DNA of 64,000 bases from Actinomycetota bacterium (lineage in GTDB: Bacteria; Actinomycetota; Actinomycetes; Streptosporangiales; Streptosporangiaceae), in contig JAFAYQ010000038.1 in the NCBI GenBank assembly GCA_019240215.1, positions 1-64,000 of the forward strand. Reading direction: 5' to 3'. Shown here piece after piece: positions 1-9,200 of this stretch; the first letter of the stretch is position 1; each line of letters opens with the position of its first letter. The position numbers and the translations under genes are program-made. The notes below the pieces were generated by a model. That model was not told the origin of the DNA. It ran no database searches and saw only the letters and a list, made by a program, of their open reading frames with translations.

Positions 1-87
1 GTGTGTCCGCAGCGCCCACGAGTTCGTCATCGGCCGCTGCTGCGGACGGTGATGGAACGGGGGACTGGCGGCAGCCATCTCGCTCAT
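1..87 (-). CDS. Possible N-terminal fragment of a gene running off the left edge
   Basis: An open minus-strand frame starts at ATG 87 (or ATG 78 in the same frame) and stays open to base 1, giving 29 residues. A GAGGTG element lies just upstream. The peptide begins MSEMAAASPPFHH and I do not recognise it. It is included because start, Shine-Dalgarno-like element and an upstream inverted repeat (137-155) are arranged like a promoter-proximal gene start. It could equally be noncoding, since only 29 codons are visible. Confidence 0.3.
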   Translation of the reverse strand, partial: MSEMAAASPPFHHRPQQRPMTNSWALRTH

Positions 88-136
88 CACCTCGAATTTT
101 GCCCCATCGCGGCAAGCTGAAGCACTCGTTCATGCA

Positions 137-155
137 TTTTCGTATCATGCGAAAA
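137..155. promoter_or_regulatory. Inverted repeat, possible operator
   Basis: TTTTCG and CGAAAA form 6-bp arms around a 7-nt centre. The repeat lies about 50 bp upstream of the possible gene start at 87, and a related TTTGCGAAATGCA string follows at about 177. The remaining bases to 392 show no convincing gene. The function as an operator is inferred only from symmetry and position. Confidence 0.3.
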
Positions 156-392
156 GCCCTAACGAGGCTGCGCACTTTGCGAAATGCAGTTGCAAGGTCC
201 CAACCAGTAGGTACCGATGCGAATCGGACGTCAGCCGCCAAAATCCCCCAGCTTGCTGGCCGAATACGCGCCCCCGGTCCGGCCCGGCCGGCCACCCCCG
301 CACCCGGCCGGCCACCCGCCGCACCCGGCCGGGTACTGCGAGTGGATGAAGCCGGCCGCCCCGTCGGCGCAGGAAACCCGCTACGTCTCCCG

Positions 393-2249
393 CTACTCCT
401 CGAACCGCCCGCCCAGGTAACGGGCCAGGAAGCGCTCGGCCGCGGAGTAGAACTTCAGCCGGTTCTCCGGCTTGGCGAAGCCGTGCCCCTCGTCCGGGAA
501 CAGCATGTACTCGTAGTCGATGCCCGCGTCCTTGAGCGCGGCCACGATCTGCTCGGACTCGGCCTGCTTGACCCGTGGGTCGTTGGCGCCCTGGGCGATC
601 AGCAGCGGGATGCGGATGTCGCGGGCCCGGGACAGCGGCGACCGCGACCACAGGAAGTCGGCTTCGGTCTCGGGGTTGCCGACCCGCTTGTAGAGCTGGG
701 CGATCATCGGCGCCCAGTACGGCGGGATGGTCTCCAGCAGCGTCTTGAGGTTCGAGGGGCCGACGATGTCGACCGCGCAGCGGAACACGTCGGGGGTGAA
801 CGCCGCCCCGACCAGTGCCGCGTACCCGCCGTAGGAGCCGCCGTAGATGGCCACCTGGTCGCGGTCGGCCCAGCCCTGGCCGACGATGTGGTCGACCGCG
901 TCGATCAGGTCGTCGTGCATCTTGGCGCCCCACTCGCGGTCGCCAGCGTTCACGAAGTCCTTGCCGTAGCCGGTCGAACCCCGGTAGTTGACCTGGACGC
1001 ACAGGTAACCGCGGTTGGCCAGCCACTGGGCCTCGGGGTTCCAGCCCCACTCGTCGCGGACCTGGGGCCCGCCGTGCACGTCGACCACCGCGGGCAGGTC
1101 GCGCCGGTCGGCGCCGGGCGGGAACGTCAGGTATCCGTGCACCGTGAGGCCGTCCCGCGAGGTGAAGCTGAACGGCTCCATCGCCGCCAGCTGGTAGCGG
1201 TTCAGCTCCGGGCGGGCGTCGAACAGGAACCGCCCGGCGTGGGCGGCCGGGTCGTACACGTAGTAGGCGACCGGCCCGGCGTCGTTGGTGAACGCGGCCA
1301 GCCAGCGCGAGTTCGCGTGCTCGCGGCCGCTGATCGACGGGTCGCCCGGGTTGAGCGCCCGGACCGCCTTGAGGTCGGCCTCGATCGCCGGGTCGAGCAC
1401 GATGAACTCGGTCCGGTCCTTGAGCACGGTCACGATCTGCGGCTCCAGCGTGTCCGGGTGCAGCACCACCCCGTCCACGTCGGCTTCCGGGTCCTCGGCC
1501 AGCACCTCGATCGCGCCGGTGGCCACGTCGACCCGGATCAGCCGGGCGGTGTTGGCGTCGACCGGGGTGATCACCAGCAGGCTCCGGCCGTCCGCGCTGA
1601 ACGACACCACCCCGCTGGTGGTCGCGTCGTCGGCCGGGAACGACATCAGCTCCCGCCAGTCGCCGCCCGGCTGCTCGCGGACCATCAGGTTCATGCCGCC
1701 GTCGGGCAGCGGCGCGTAGGCGGCCCGCACGGCCAGGTCCTCGTCGGCCTCCCAGCCCGCGAAGCCGGGGTTCTTCTCCACCAGCGTCAGCTCACCGGTC
1801 CCCAGGTCGAGCCGGTAGACGTCGTGCAGCTGCGGGTTGTCCCGGTTCAGGCCGACCAGGATCTCGGCCGGGAACTTCTTGTTGCTCGCCACCACCTGGA
1901 CCTGGACGCCGGGGAACGGGGTCAGGTCCCGGCGCTGCATGGTCTGCAGGTCGACGTCGTGCAGCCGCCAGTTCTCATCCCCGCCGGTGTCCTGGATGTA
2001 CAGCAGGTGCCGGCCGTCGTGGGCCCAGAAGAACATGCGGATGCCGCGGTCCCGGTCGTCGGTCACGACCTGCGCCGACGCCCAGTCCACGGCGTCGCCG
2101 CCCGGGCCGACGCGCAGCGGCGCGACCCAGACGTTCAGCACGCCGTCGTCGGGTGCGATCCAGGCCAGCCGGCTGCCGTCGGGGGACAGCCGCGGGAACG
2201 TCCGCTCCGGGTTGCCGAACAGGACGGTACGGGGGATGAGGTCGGTCAT
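393..2249 (-). CDS. S9 family prolyl oligopeptidase-type serine peptidase
   Basis: This 618-residue protein has the two-part S9 layout: an N-terminal beta-propeller-like half (about residues 15-350, with repeated SPDG and SADG turns) and a C-terminal alpha/beta-hydrolase peptidase domain (about 360-615). The nucleophile elbow GGSYGGYAAL puts the catalytic Ser at 472. The GANDPRV loop gives Asp557 and DEGHGF gives His589, so the triad is complete. There is no signal peptide, so it is probably a cytoplasmic oligopeptidase or acylaminoacyl-peptidase-like enzyme. It is read in the same direction as the GH43 gene upstream, but a hairpin at 2316-2342 separates them. The exact substrate cannot be told from sequence. 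Confidence 0.93.
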   Translation of the reverse strand: MTDLIPRTVLFGNPERTFPRLSPDGSRLAWIAPDDGVLNVWVAPLRVGPGGDAVDWASAQVVTDDRDRGIRMFFWAHDGRHLLYIQDTGGDENWRLHDVDLQTMQRRDLTPFPGVQVQVVASNKKFPAEILVGLNRDNPQLHDVYRLDLGTGELTLVEKNPGFAGWEADEDLAVRAAYAPLPDGGMNLMVREQPGGDWRELMSFPADDATTSGVVSFSADGRSLLVITPVDANTARLIRVDVATGAIEVLAEDPEADVDGVVLHPDTLEPQIVTVLKDRTEFIVLDPAIEADLKAVRALNPGDPSISGREHANSRWLAAFTNDAGPVAYYVYDPAAHAGRFLFDARPELNRYQLAAMEPFSFTSRDGLTVHGYLTFPPGADRRDLPAVVDVHGGPQVRDEWGWNPEAQWLANRGYLCVQVNYRGSTGYGKDFVNAGDREWGAKMHDDLIDAVDHIVGQGWADRDQVAIYGGSYGGYAALVGAAFTPDVFRCAVDIVGPSNLKTLLETIPPYWAPMIAQLYKRVGNPETEADFLWSRSPLSRARDIRIPLLIAQGANDPRVKQAESEQIVAALKDAGIDYEYMLFPDEGHGFAKPENRLKFYSAAERFLARYLGGRFEE

Positions 2250-2315
2250 GGTCTCTGCCTACCACAGCGGCTCAACCCGTTTCCCCGCCCGGGCTCGCTG
2301 TTCGCGATCAGCCGA

Positions 2316-2342
2316 GCCCCGGCCCGCAATCCGGGCCGGGGC
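2316..2342 (-). terminator. Hairpin terminator after the GH43 gene
   Basis: Perfect 11-bp arms (GCCCCGGCCCG and its complement) flank a 5-nt loop, 10 bp beyond the GH43 stop codon. There is no T-run, as is common for actinomycete terminators. Confidence 0.6.
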
Positions 2343-2351
2343 GGCTGTCGT

Positions 2352-3581
2352 TCAGCTGCCGGCCGGTCCCGCCTGCCCCGGCACCGGGACGAACGGGTTA
2401 CCGGTCACCGGCCAGCCGTCCACCCAGCTCAGCGACCGGATCTGAATCCAGGCATCGCCGCTGTCGAAGGCGTCGTAGTAGTGGTAGACCAGCAGCGGCG
2501 CCGTGCCGCCGCCGGCCCCCGGCCCGAACACGAACGGCGAGCCCGGCCCGATCATCCCGGCGTCGGTGCCCTGGACCTCCATCCCGCCGCCGTTCAGCAT
2601 CGCGGTGCCGGAGGCGTCCACGTAGGGCCCGGTGATGCTGGCCGACCGGCCGACCTGGATGTGGTAGGTGCTGCTGATGCCCTTGCAGCAGTAGTCGACC
2701 GCTACGAACAGGTAGTAGTAGCCGCCGTGGTAAACGATCCCGGACCCCTCCTCCGGGTCGGGGGCGGGCTTGGCCGCCAGCGAGTACACGGTCGGGACGG
2801 CGCTGGAAGGCTTCCCGGTCGCCGTGTCCAGGCTGATCAGCTTGATCCCGCTCCAGAACGACCCGAACGACAGCCACTTGGCGCCCGCCGCGTCGGTCAC
2901 CAGCGACGGGTCGATCGCGTTGTAGTCGTCGGCGGTGGTCGACCGGAACACCAGCCCGTCGTCGGTCCAGTGGTACCGCGGGCTGGCGGGGTTCAGGGTC
3001 GGCGTGGTCGCCAGCCCGATCACCGAGTTGTTGGAGCCGAAGCTCGAGCCCGCGTAGTACAGATGCCAAAGGCCCCCGAAGTAGGAGATGTCCGGCGCCC
3101 ACAGGTTCGGGATCGACCCGAGCGCGCTGGTAATCCAGGCCGGCTGCTGGGCGAACACGGTCCCCTGGTACTGCCAGCTCCGCAGGTTGCGGGAGGTCCG
3201 GATCTGGATGTTCCCGTTCCCGATCACCCCAGCCGGGTCCCCGGTCGAGAACACGTAATAGGTGTTCCCCTCCCGCGCCATCGCCGGATCATGAATGAAC
3301 GTGTACGGCTGCGGCACACTGGCCGCCGTCCGCGCCCCGCCCGCCCCAGCAGCCCCGCTCGCCCCAGCAGCCCCGCCCCCAGCTGCACCGGCCGCCCCAC
3401 TAGCCACAGAAGCCCCGCTCGCCCCGCCAGCACCAGCGGCCGCACCGGCCCCCACCCCGGACGCGGTCGCGAACCCCGCCGCCCCGCCGCCCAGCACGGT
3501 CGCCACCGCCAGCGGCACCAGCACCGCCAGCGCGGCCCGCCCTCGCACCCGCAGCGCCGTCCAACCTCCGCGCAGACCCAT
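2352..3581 (-). CDS. Secreted GH43 arabinan endo-1,5-alpha-L-arabinosidase-like enzyme
   Basis: The 409-residue product has an N-terminal signal region (about 12-42), an Ala/Gly/Ser linker (about 43-88) and a five-bladed GH43 catalytic domain. The three acidic residues of the family are visible: Asp98 in IHDPA (general base), Asp224 in NAIDPSL (pKa modulator) and Glu278 in EEGSG (general acid). The SFWSGI and YYYLF strings are typical of arabinanases. I chose ATG 3581 over upstream starts because GGGAGGT precedes it at good spacing and the signal peptide then lies at the N-terminus. The enzyme should act outside the cell on arabinan or related pectic side chains. A sugar porter lies nearby at 4282-5661, which fits a carbohydrate-use role. 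Confidence 0.88.
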   Translation of the reverse strand: MGLRGGWTALRVRGRAALAVLVPLAVATVLGGGAAGFATASGVGAGAAAGAGGASGASVASGAAGAAGGGAAGASGAAGAGGARTAASVPQPYTFIHDPAMAREGNTYYVFSTGDPAGVIGNGNIQIRTSRNLRSWQYQGTVFAQQPAWITSALGSIPNLWAPDISYFGGLWHLYYAGSSFGSNNSVIGLATTPTLNPASPRYHWTDDGLVFRSTTADDYNAIDPSLVTDAAGAKWLSFGSFWSGIKLISLDTATGKPSSAVPTVYSLAAKPAPDPEEGSGIVYHGGYYYLFVAVDYCCKGISSTYHIQVGRSASITGPYVDASGTAMLNGGGMEVQGTDAGMIGPGSPFVFGPGAGGGTAPLLVYHYYDAFDSGDAWIQIRSLSWVDGWPVTGNPFVPVPGQAGPAGS

Positions 3582-3678
3582 CCTCGCGCACCTCCCAGTG
3601 CTCACAACCAGCCCTGACCCAGCACCCCCCGGCCAACCTGCTCCGCCCGCCCACACCCGTGAGCTCCAGACCCGCACC

Positions 3679-3747
3679 CGCGTCCCCACCCCACTCACAC
3701 CCGGGTTCCCACCCCACTCACACCCGCGTTCCCACCCCATTCACACC
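3679..3747. repeat. Three tandem 23-bp repeats
   Basis: Units at 3679-3701, 3702-3724 and 3725-3747 share the core CCCACCCCAYTCACACC with a few substitutions. They sit directly beside the palindrome at 3749-3766, upstream of the GH43 gene. Confidence 0.85.
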
Positions 3748-3748
3748 G

Positions 3749-3766
3749 TGAGCGAACGTTCGCTCA
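3749..3766. promoter_or_regulatory. 18-bp perfect palindrome, candidate TetR-type operator
   Basis: TGAGCGAACGTTCGCTCA is its own reverse complement. It lies about 170 bp upstream of the GH43 start and 130 bp upstream of the small gene at 3895. The form resembles operators of TetR-family regulators. The LexA box is unlikely because the central 4-nt spacer between CGAAC and GTTCG is absent. Confidence 0.55.
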
Positions 3767-3894
3767 AATCCCAAATCCGAGCATAGACAGACACAAATCC
3801 CCCCACAAGGCCCAAACTTTCTCCGACCCCGCCGGTCGCGTAGCTTGAAAGCGCCGCCCAGCCCTGGTCGAACCGGCATCGTGAGGAGCGGCTC

Positions 3895-4098
3895 ATGCCC
3901 GGAGGTATCTACCGCTGTTCGGACGGTCATCTGTTCCGCCGCACCGTCCTGGCCATGCTGTTCGAGGCCAACCTCGGCCCCCAGCGCCACCTGGAAAAGT
4001 GCCCCGTCGACGGCCAGCTCCGCGTGGTCAAGCGGGTCAACCAGGACGAGCTGACCCAGGCCCAGCTGGCCGAGGTCGACGCCAACTCCCGGAAGTGA
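3895..4098 (+). CDS. Small Cys/His protein, zinc-ribbon-like, function unknown
   Basis: The product has 67 residues and starts at an ATG preceded by GTGAGGAGCGG. Cys8 and His12 (RCSDGH) and His32 and Cys36 (RHLEKCPVDG) are spaced like metal ligands, so a small zinc-binding fold is possible. The opening MPGGIYRCSDGHLF resembles a small protein widely conserved in actinomycetes; that is from memory, not a search. No role can be assigned. It stands alone between the GH43 promoter region and a convergent transporter gene. Confidence 0.7.
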   Translation: MPGGIYRCSDGHLFRRTVLAMLFEANLGPQRHLEKCPVDGQLRVVKRVNQDELTQAQLAEVDANSRK

Positions 4099-4281
4099 CC
4101 CGGGTCCGCCCGCGCATTCCCCCGTGATATACCCATCCGGGACACCGGCCGCCGTACCCGCGGGCGCAAAGAGCGCGCCCCGCGCCCGTCCCCGCCGCAC
4201 AATGCGATCTCAGATCAAGATCAACACCGGCCGCCGCGTCTCCCTCCAGCATCGCGCCTCCCGTCGGCGCCGCGCCTCCAC

Positions 4282-5661
4282 TTACCGGGACCCTGCCCCC
4301 GAGTGCTCCGGCCAGCGCTGCCCGCCGACCCAGTAGTCCTCGATGTCCTCCAGCGGCCGCGCCTTGGTCTCCGGCACGAAGAACCGCACAAAGATCAGCG
4401 CCAGCACCCCGACGATCGCGTAGGTCCAGAACGTCCAGCTCTTGCCGATGTCGGCGATCATCGTCAGGTAGGTGACGGTGACCAGCAGGTTGGCCGACCA
4501 GTTGGCGACCGAGGCCCAGCTGGCGCCCACGCCCCGCAGCCGGGTCGGGAACACCTCCGCGCTCATCAGCCAGAACAGCGGTGAGATGGACGCGGAATAA
4601 CACGCGATGTAAATGATCAGGGCCACCAGCAGCAGCACCCCGTAGTGGGTGGCACCCGCCCGGAAGATGAACCCCAGCGCCACCAGCATCGCGGTCATCC
4701 CGCTCAGCCCGATGTAGAACAGCGCCTTGCGCCCGATCAGGTCGACCAGCGCGATCGCCGCGAACACGAACAAGAACAACGTCAGGCCCACGTAGATGGT
4801 CGACACCAGCGCACTCGACGCCGACGAGCCACCCACGTAGGAGAAGATCGTCGGGCCGTAGAAGAGCACCGTGTTAGGCCCGATGAACTGCTGGAATACG
4901 GCCAGTCCAACGCCTGCCACCAGGGCGCCGCGCAGGCCCGGCCGGAGCAGGTCGCGCCAGGAGGAGGTCTGCTCGGCCTCGATGCTGTCGCGGATGGCGT
5001 CGATCTCGTCGTCGCTGGCGCCGGGATCGACCTTCGCGGTCACCGCCCGGGCCTCGTCCCAGCGGCCGCGCATGGCCAGCCAGCGCGGGCTGTGGTCGAG
5101 TCGCAGCATCCCGACGGCCAGCGCCACCGCCGCCACCACCGCGGTGGCGAACATCGGCCGCCAGCCCCAGCCGAGCTTGGTGTAGAGGAAGTCGAACAGG
5201 TAGGAGACCAGGATCCCGAACGCGATGGCGAGCTGTTGCAAGATGACCAGCGCGCCGCGGACCTGGCGCGGTGCCAGCTCGGCGATGAACACCGGCACGA
5301 TCATCGACGACGCGCCCACCGCGACCCCGGTCACCAGCCGGAACGCGAAGAACCACCAGTAGCCGGGGGAGATCGCGGTCAGTACCGCGCCCAAGCCGTA
5401 GACGATGGCCATCACCAGCAGGGCGTACCGGCGGCTGATCCGGTCGGCCAGCTTGCCCGCGAACACGGCGCCCAGCACCGACCCGATCAGGACCGCCGCG
5501 ACCGCCAGCTCCTCCGACCCGGAGGACATGTGGAACGCCTTGACCAGCTGCAGCTCGGCCCCGGAGATGACGCCGATGTCGTAGCCGAACAGCAGGCCGC
5601 CCAGCGCCGCGACGCTGGCCACCAGATACGTGTACCGGGGTGCCGACCGGAAGACCGTCAT
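4282..5661 (-). CDS. Sugar porter family MFS transporter
   Basis: The 459-residue integral membrane protein carries the sugar-porter signatures: GYDIGVISG in helix 1, DRISRR in the 2-3 loop, PRWLAMRGR after helix 6, DLIGRK in the 8-9 loop and PETKARPLEDIE after helix 12. Twelve membrane segments are expected. It probably imports a monosaccharide by proton symport. ATG 5661 is preferred over ATG 5724 because a GGCAGG element precedes it and the first helix then sits correctly. The nearby arabinanase suggests, but does not prove, a pentose or arabinose substrate. Confidence 0.92.
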   Translation of the reverse strand: MTVFRSAPRYTYLVASVAALGGLLFGYDIGVISGAELQLVKAFHMSSGSEELAVAAVLIGSVLGAVFAGKLADRISRRYALLVMAIVYGLGAVLTAISPGYWWFFAFRLVTGVAVGASSMIVPVFIAELAPRQVRGALVILQQLAIAFGILVSYLFDFLYTKLGWGWRPMFATAVVAAVALAVGMLRLDHSPRWLAMRGRWDEARAVTAKVDPGASDDEIDAIRDSIEAEQTSSWRDLLRPGLRGALVAGVGLAVFQQFIGPNTVLFYGPTIFSYVGGSSASSALVSTIYVGLTLFLFVFAAIALVDLIGRKALFYIGLSGMTAMLVALGFIFRAGATHYGVLLLVALIIYIACYSASISPLFWLMSAEVFPTRLRGVGASWASVANWSANLLVTVTYLTMIADIGKSWTFWTYAIVGVLALIFVRFFVPETKARPLEDIEDYWVGGQRWPEHSGAGSR

Positions 5662-5736
5662 GGGAGATACCTGCCCGTTCGCTGGAATCCGGGTGCCACA
5701 ACTACCCGGCGCCCCCGCGGTCATGCACAGCCAGCG

Positions 5737-6201
5737 TCAATTGGGCAAAGGCTTGCGCATCACCATCCGCGCCTGGCCCGCCCCGCCGTAGTCTTCGACC
5801 CGGGTCAGCGTGAACCCGAGCGCCCGGTGGAAGGCCTGCGACCCCTCGTTGTCCGGGCTGGTGATGGCCTTGAGCGCCACCGCCCCGCGCGCGGCCGCCA
5901 GCTCGGTGAACGCGGCGTACAGGTGCTGGCCGAGCCCCTCGCCGCGGGCGTCGTCGCGGACCGCGACCAGGTGCACGTAGGCGTCCCGGGTGGGGGCCAC
6001 GAATCCCAGCAGGTAGCCACGGACCTGCCCGTCGGAGCCGCGGGCGGCCAGCGCGGTGTCGCCGAACTCGGCCACGAACAGTGGATGGTGCAGCGGGCGC
6101 AGCTGCTCGCGGTCACCCCAGAACCGGGTGAACTCCCGCAGGATGGCGGCCAGGTCGGTGTCGCGGACCCGGTAGATGCTGACCTCCGGCATGCTGCTCA
6201 T
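5737..6201 (-). CDS. GNAT family N-acetyltransferase
   Basis: This 154-residue protein has a single GNAT fold. The acetyl-CoA pyrophosphate-binding loop is DDARGEGLGQHLY (about 94-106), followed by the SPDNEGSQAFHRALGF helix and strand typical of the C-terminal half. The substrate is unknown. The gene ends 76 bp before the sugar porter start on the same strand and starts 55 bp from glnE, which runs the other way. Confidence 0.85.
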   Translation of the reverse strand: MSSMPEVSIYRVRDTDLAAILREFTRFWGDREQLRPLHHPLFVAEFGDTALAARGSDGQVRGYLLGFVAPTRDAYVHLVAVRDDARGEGLGQHLYAAFTELAAARGAVALKAITSPDNEGSQAFHRALGFTLTRVEDYGGAGQARMVMRKPLPN

Positions 6202-6256
6202 CGTGCCCGGTCGGGGTGCACGTAGACATCCGGGTGATCCGTAATACCGTCAAGGC

Positions 6257-9200
6257 GTGGGCACAGTGGGCGGCACCTCGGTCAGCGGGACCCGGCGGAC
6301 GACCCTGGCCGGTCGGCTGGTGCGGCTCGGGTTCGCCGACGCCGCCAAGGCCGAGCGGCTGGTCACGTCCGACCTGGGCCTGGACGTCGACCCGGGCGAC
6401 CGGCCGGGCGCGATCACCCCACCGGGCGGCTCCGGCTCCCCGGGCCGGGATGAGACCGTGCTGGCGGCGCTGGCCGCCGCCGCCGACCCCGATCTGGCCC
6501 TGGTCGGGCTCGCCCGGATCGCCGGCGCCGAAGCGGGCGACGACGCGGCCGCCCTGCGGGCCACGCTGCGGTCCGAGCCCGGGTTCCGGCAGCGGCTGAT
6601 CGCCGTGCTCGGGTCCAGCACCGCCCTCACCGACCACCTGGCCCGCCACCCCGGCGACGCGCTGATCCTGCGGGGCGCCGACGGCGTCCGCCGCCCCAGC
6701 CCCGACGAGCTGCGGGCCTCGCTGGTGTACGCGGTGGCCGGCAACCCGCTGGACGAATACCCGGTCTCCGACCTGGCCGCGCTGAACGGCACCGACCCGT
6801 CGGCGGCGCTCACCGCCGCCTACAAACGGCACATCCTGCACCTGGCCGCCCGCGACCTCACCGGCGTGGTCACGGTCGACCAGGTGGCGTCCGAGCTGGC
6901 CGACATCGCGGCCGCCGCCATGTGCGCGGCCCTGTCGGTGGCCCGCGCCCAGCTGCCGTCCGGGTCGGCTCCCGCCCGGCTGGCCGTGATCGCGATGGGC
7001 AAGTGCGGCGGCTGCGAGCTCAACTACTCCAGCGACGTCGACGTGATCTTCGTGGCCGAGCCACCCGCCGGGCCGCCCGACCGGCCGCTCAGCGGACCCC
7101 CCACCGGCGCCGCGGCCGCCGCGGCCGAGCCCGGTCCCGAGGCGACCGACGCCGCCCTGCGCACCGCCACCCGGCTGGCCAGCAACATGATCAAGGTCCT
7201 GTCCAAGACGACCTCGGAAGGCATGATCTTCCCGGTCGACCCCAACCTGCGCCCCGAGGGCCGCAACGGCCCGCTGGTGCGCACGCTCGCCAGCCACGTC
7301 GCCTACTACGAGCGCTGGGCCAAGACCTGGGAGTTCCAGGCCCTGCTGAAGGCCCGGCCCGCGGCCGGCGACATGCGGCTCGGCCAGGAGTACATGGACC
7401 TGGTCGCGCCGATGATCTGGCAGGCCGCCCAGCGGGAGAACTTCGTCGAGGACGTCCAGGCCATGCGCCGCCGGGTGGAGAAGACGCTGCCCCCCGACCA
7501 GGCCCCGCGCGAGATCAAGCTCGGGCCCGGCGGCCTGCGCGACATCGAGTTCGCGGTCCAGCTGCTGCAGCTGGTGCACGGCCGGACCGACGAGGCCCTG
7601 CGCAGCCCGTCCACCCTGCCCGCCCTCGACGCGCTGGCCCGGGGCGGCTACGTCGGCCGCGAGGACGCCCACGAGCTGGCCGAGGCCTACCGGTTCCTGC
7701 GCCAGGTCGAGCACCTGCTGCAGCTCTACCGGCTGAGCCGGACCCACACGCTGCCGGAGGACCCGGCCGTGCTGCGCCGCCTGGGCCGGGCGCTGCGCTC
7801 GATCGCGGCCAGCAGCGGCCAGCCCCGCGAGCCCGCCCCGCCCGGCACCAACCCGGCCGACGAGTTCACCGAACTGTGGCGCCGCCACGCCCGCCAGGTC
7901 CGGCGGCTGCACGAGAAGCTGTTCTACCGGCCGCTGCTGGGTGCGGTCGCCCGGCTGCCGGGCGAGGTGGCCCGGCTGACCCCGGCCGCCGCCCAGGCCC
8001 GGCTGGAGGCGCTCGGCTACGTCGACCCGGCCGGCGCCCTGCGCCATATCGAAGCGCTGACCGCGGGCGTGTCCCGGCGGGCCGCCATCCAGCGCACGCT
8101 GCTGCCGGTGCTGCTCAGCTGGTTCGCCGACGCCGCCGAGCCGGACGCCGGGCTGCTGGCGTTCCGGCAGGTCAGCGACGCGCTCGGCGACTCGCCCTGG
8201 TACCTGCGGCTGCTGCGGGACGAGACCAAGGCGGCCGAGCGGATGGCGCACGTGCTGGCCTCCAGCCGCTATGCGGCCGGCCTGCTGCTGCGCGCCCCGG
8301 AGGCGGTGGCGATCCTCGGCGACGACACCGAGCTGGTGCCGCGCTCGCCGGAAGCGCTGCGGGCCGAGGCCGACGCGGCCGTGCGCCGCCACGCCGACGC
8401 CGAGGGCGCGGCCGCCGCCGTCCGCTCGCTGCTGCGCCGCGAACTGCTGCGGATCGCCGCCGCCGACCTGATCGGGCTGATCCGCCCGGCCGAGGTCGCC
8501 GACGCCCTCAGCGCGGTCGCCGCCGCCAGCATCGAGGCGGCGCTGGCCGCCGCCGCCCGGAAGTACGAGGGGGACAAGGGCGCCCCGCTGCCGACCCGGA
8601 TCGCGGTGATCGGCATGGGCCGGTTCGGCGGCCACGAGATGAGCTACGGCAGCGACGCCGACGTGATGTTCGTGCACGACCCGCGGCCCGGGGCCGACGA
8701 GCAGGAGGCCGGGCGGGCCGCCCACTCCGTGGTCCAGGAGATGCGGCGGCTGCTGACGTTGCCCGGCCCCGACCCGGCCCTGGTCGTCGACGCCAACCTG
8801 CGGCCCGAGGGGCGGCAGGGCCCGCTGGTGCGCACGCTGGCCTCCTACCTGGCCTACTACCGCCGCTGGTCGCGCCCCTGGGAAGCGCAGGCGCTGCTGC
8901 GGGCCGAACCGGTGGCCGGTGACGCCGAGCTTGGCGCCGAGTTCAGCGCCATGATCGACGAGTTCCGCTACCCCGACGGCGGCATCGCCGAGACCGGCGT
9001 CCGCGAGGTCCGGCGGCTCAAGGCCCGGATGGAGGGTGAGCGGATGCCGCGCGGGGTCGACCCGGCCCTGCACGTCAAGCTCGGTCCCGGCGGCCTGTCC
9101 GACGTCGAATGGACCATCCAGCTGCTGCAGCTCCGCCACGCCTTCGCCGTCGCCCGCCTGCGCACCACCCGCACCCTGCCCGCGCTGGCCGCCGCCCGCG

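Larger units (their letters stand above)
3582..3894. other. Intergenic promoter region between divergent GH43 and small-protein genes
   Basis: No gene is seen here. The region holds three 23-bp tandem repeats, an 18-bp perfect palindrome, and the start region of the small protein at 3895, which has a GTGAGGAG ribosome-binding site. Confidence 0.6.

Noticed and set aside
3-3617. Very long plus-strand open frame across the peptidase and GH43 genes
   Set aside because: It is the antisense shadow of two well-supported minus-strand genes. Its translation is Arg/Pro/Val-rich with no domain, as expected in high-GC DNA.
3749-3766. LexA (SOS) box
   Set aside because: Actinobacterial LexA sites have four bases between CGAAC and GTTCG. 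Here the halves overlap, so a TetR-type site is more likely.
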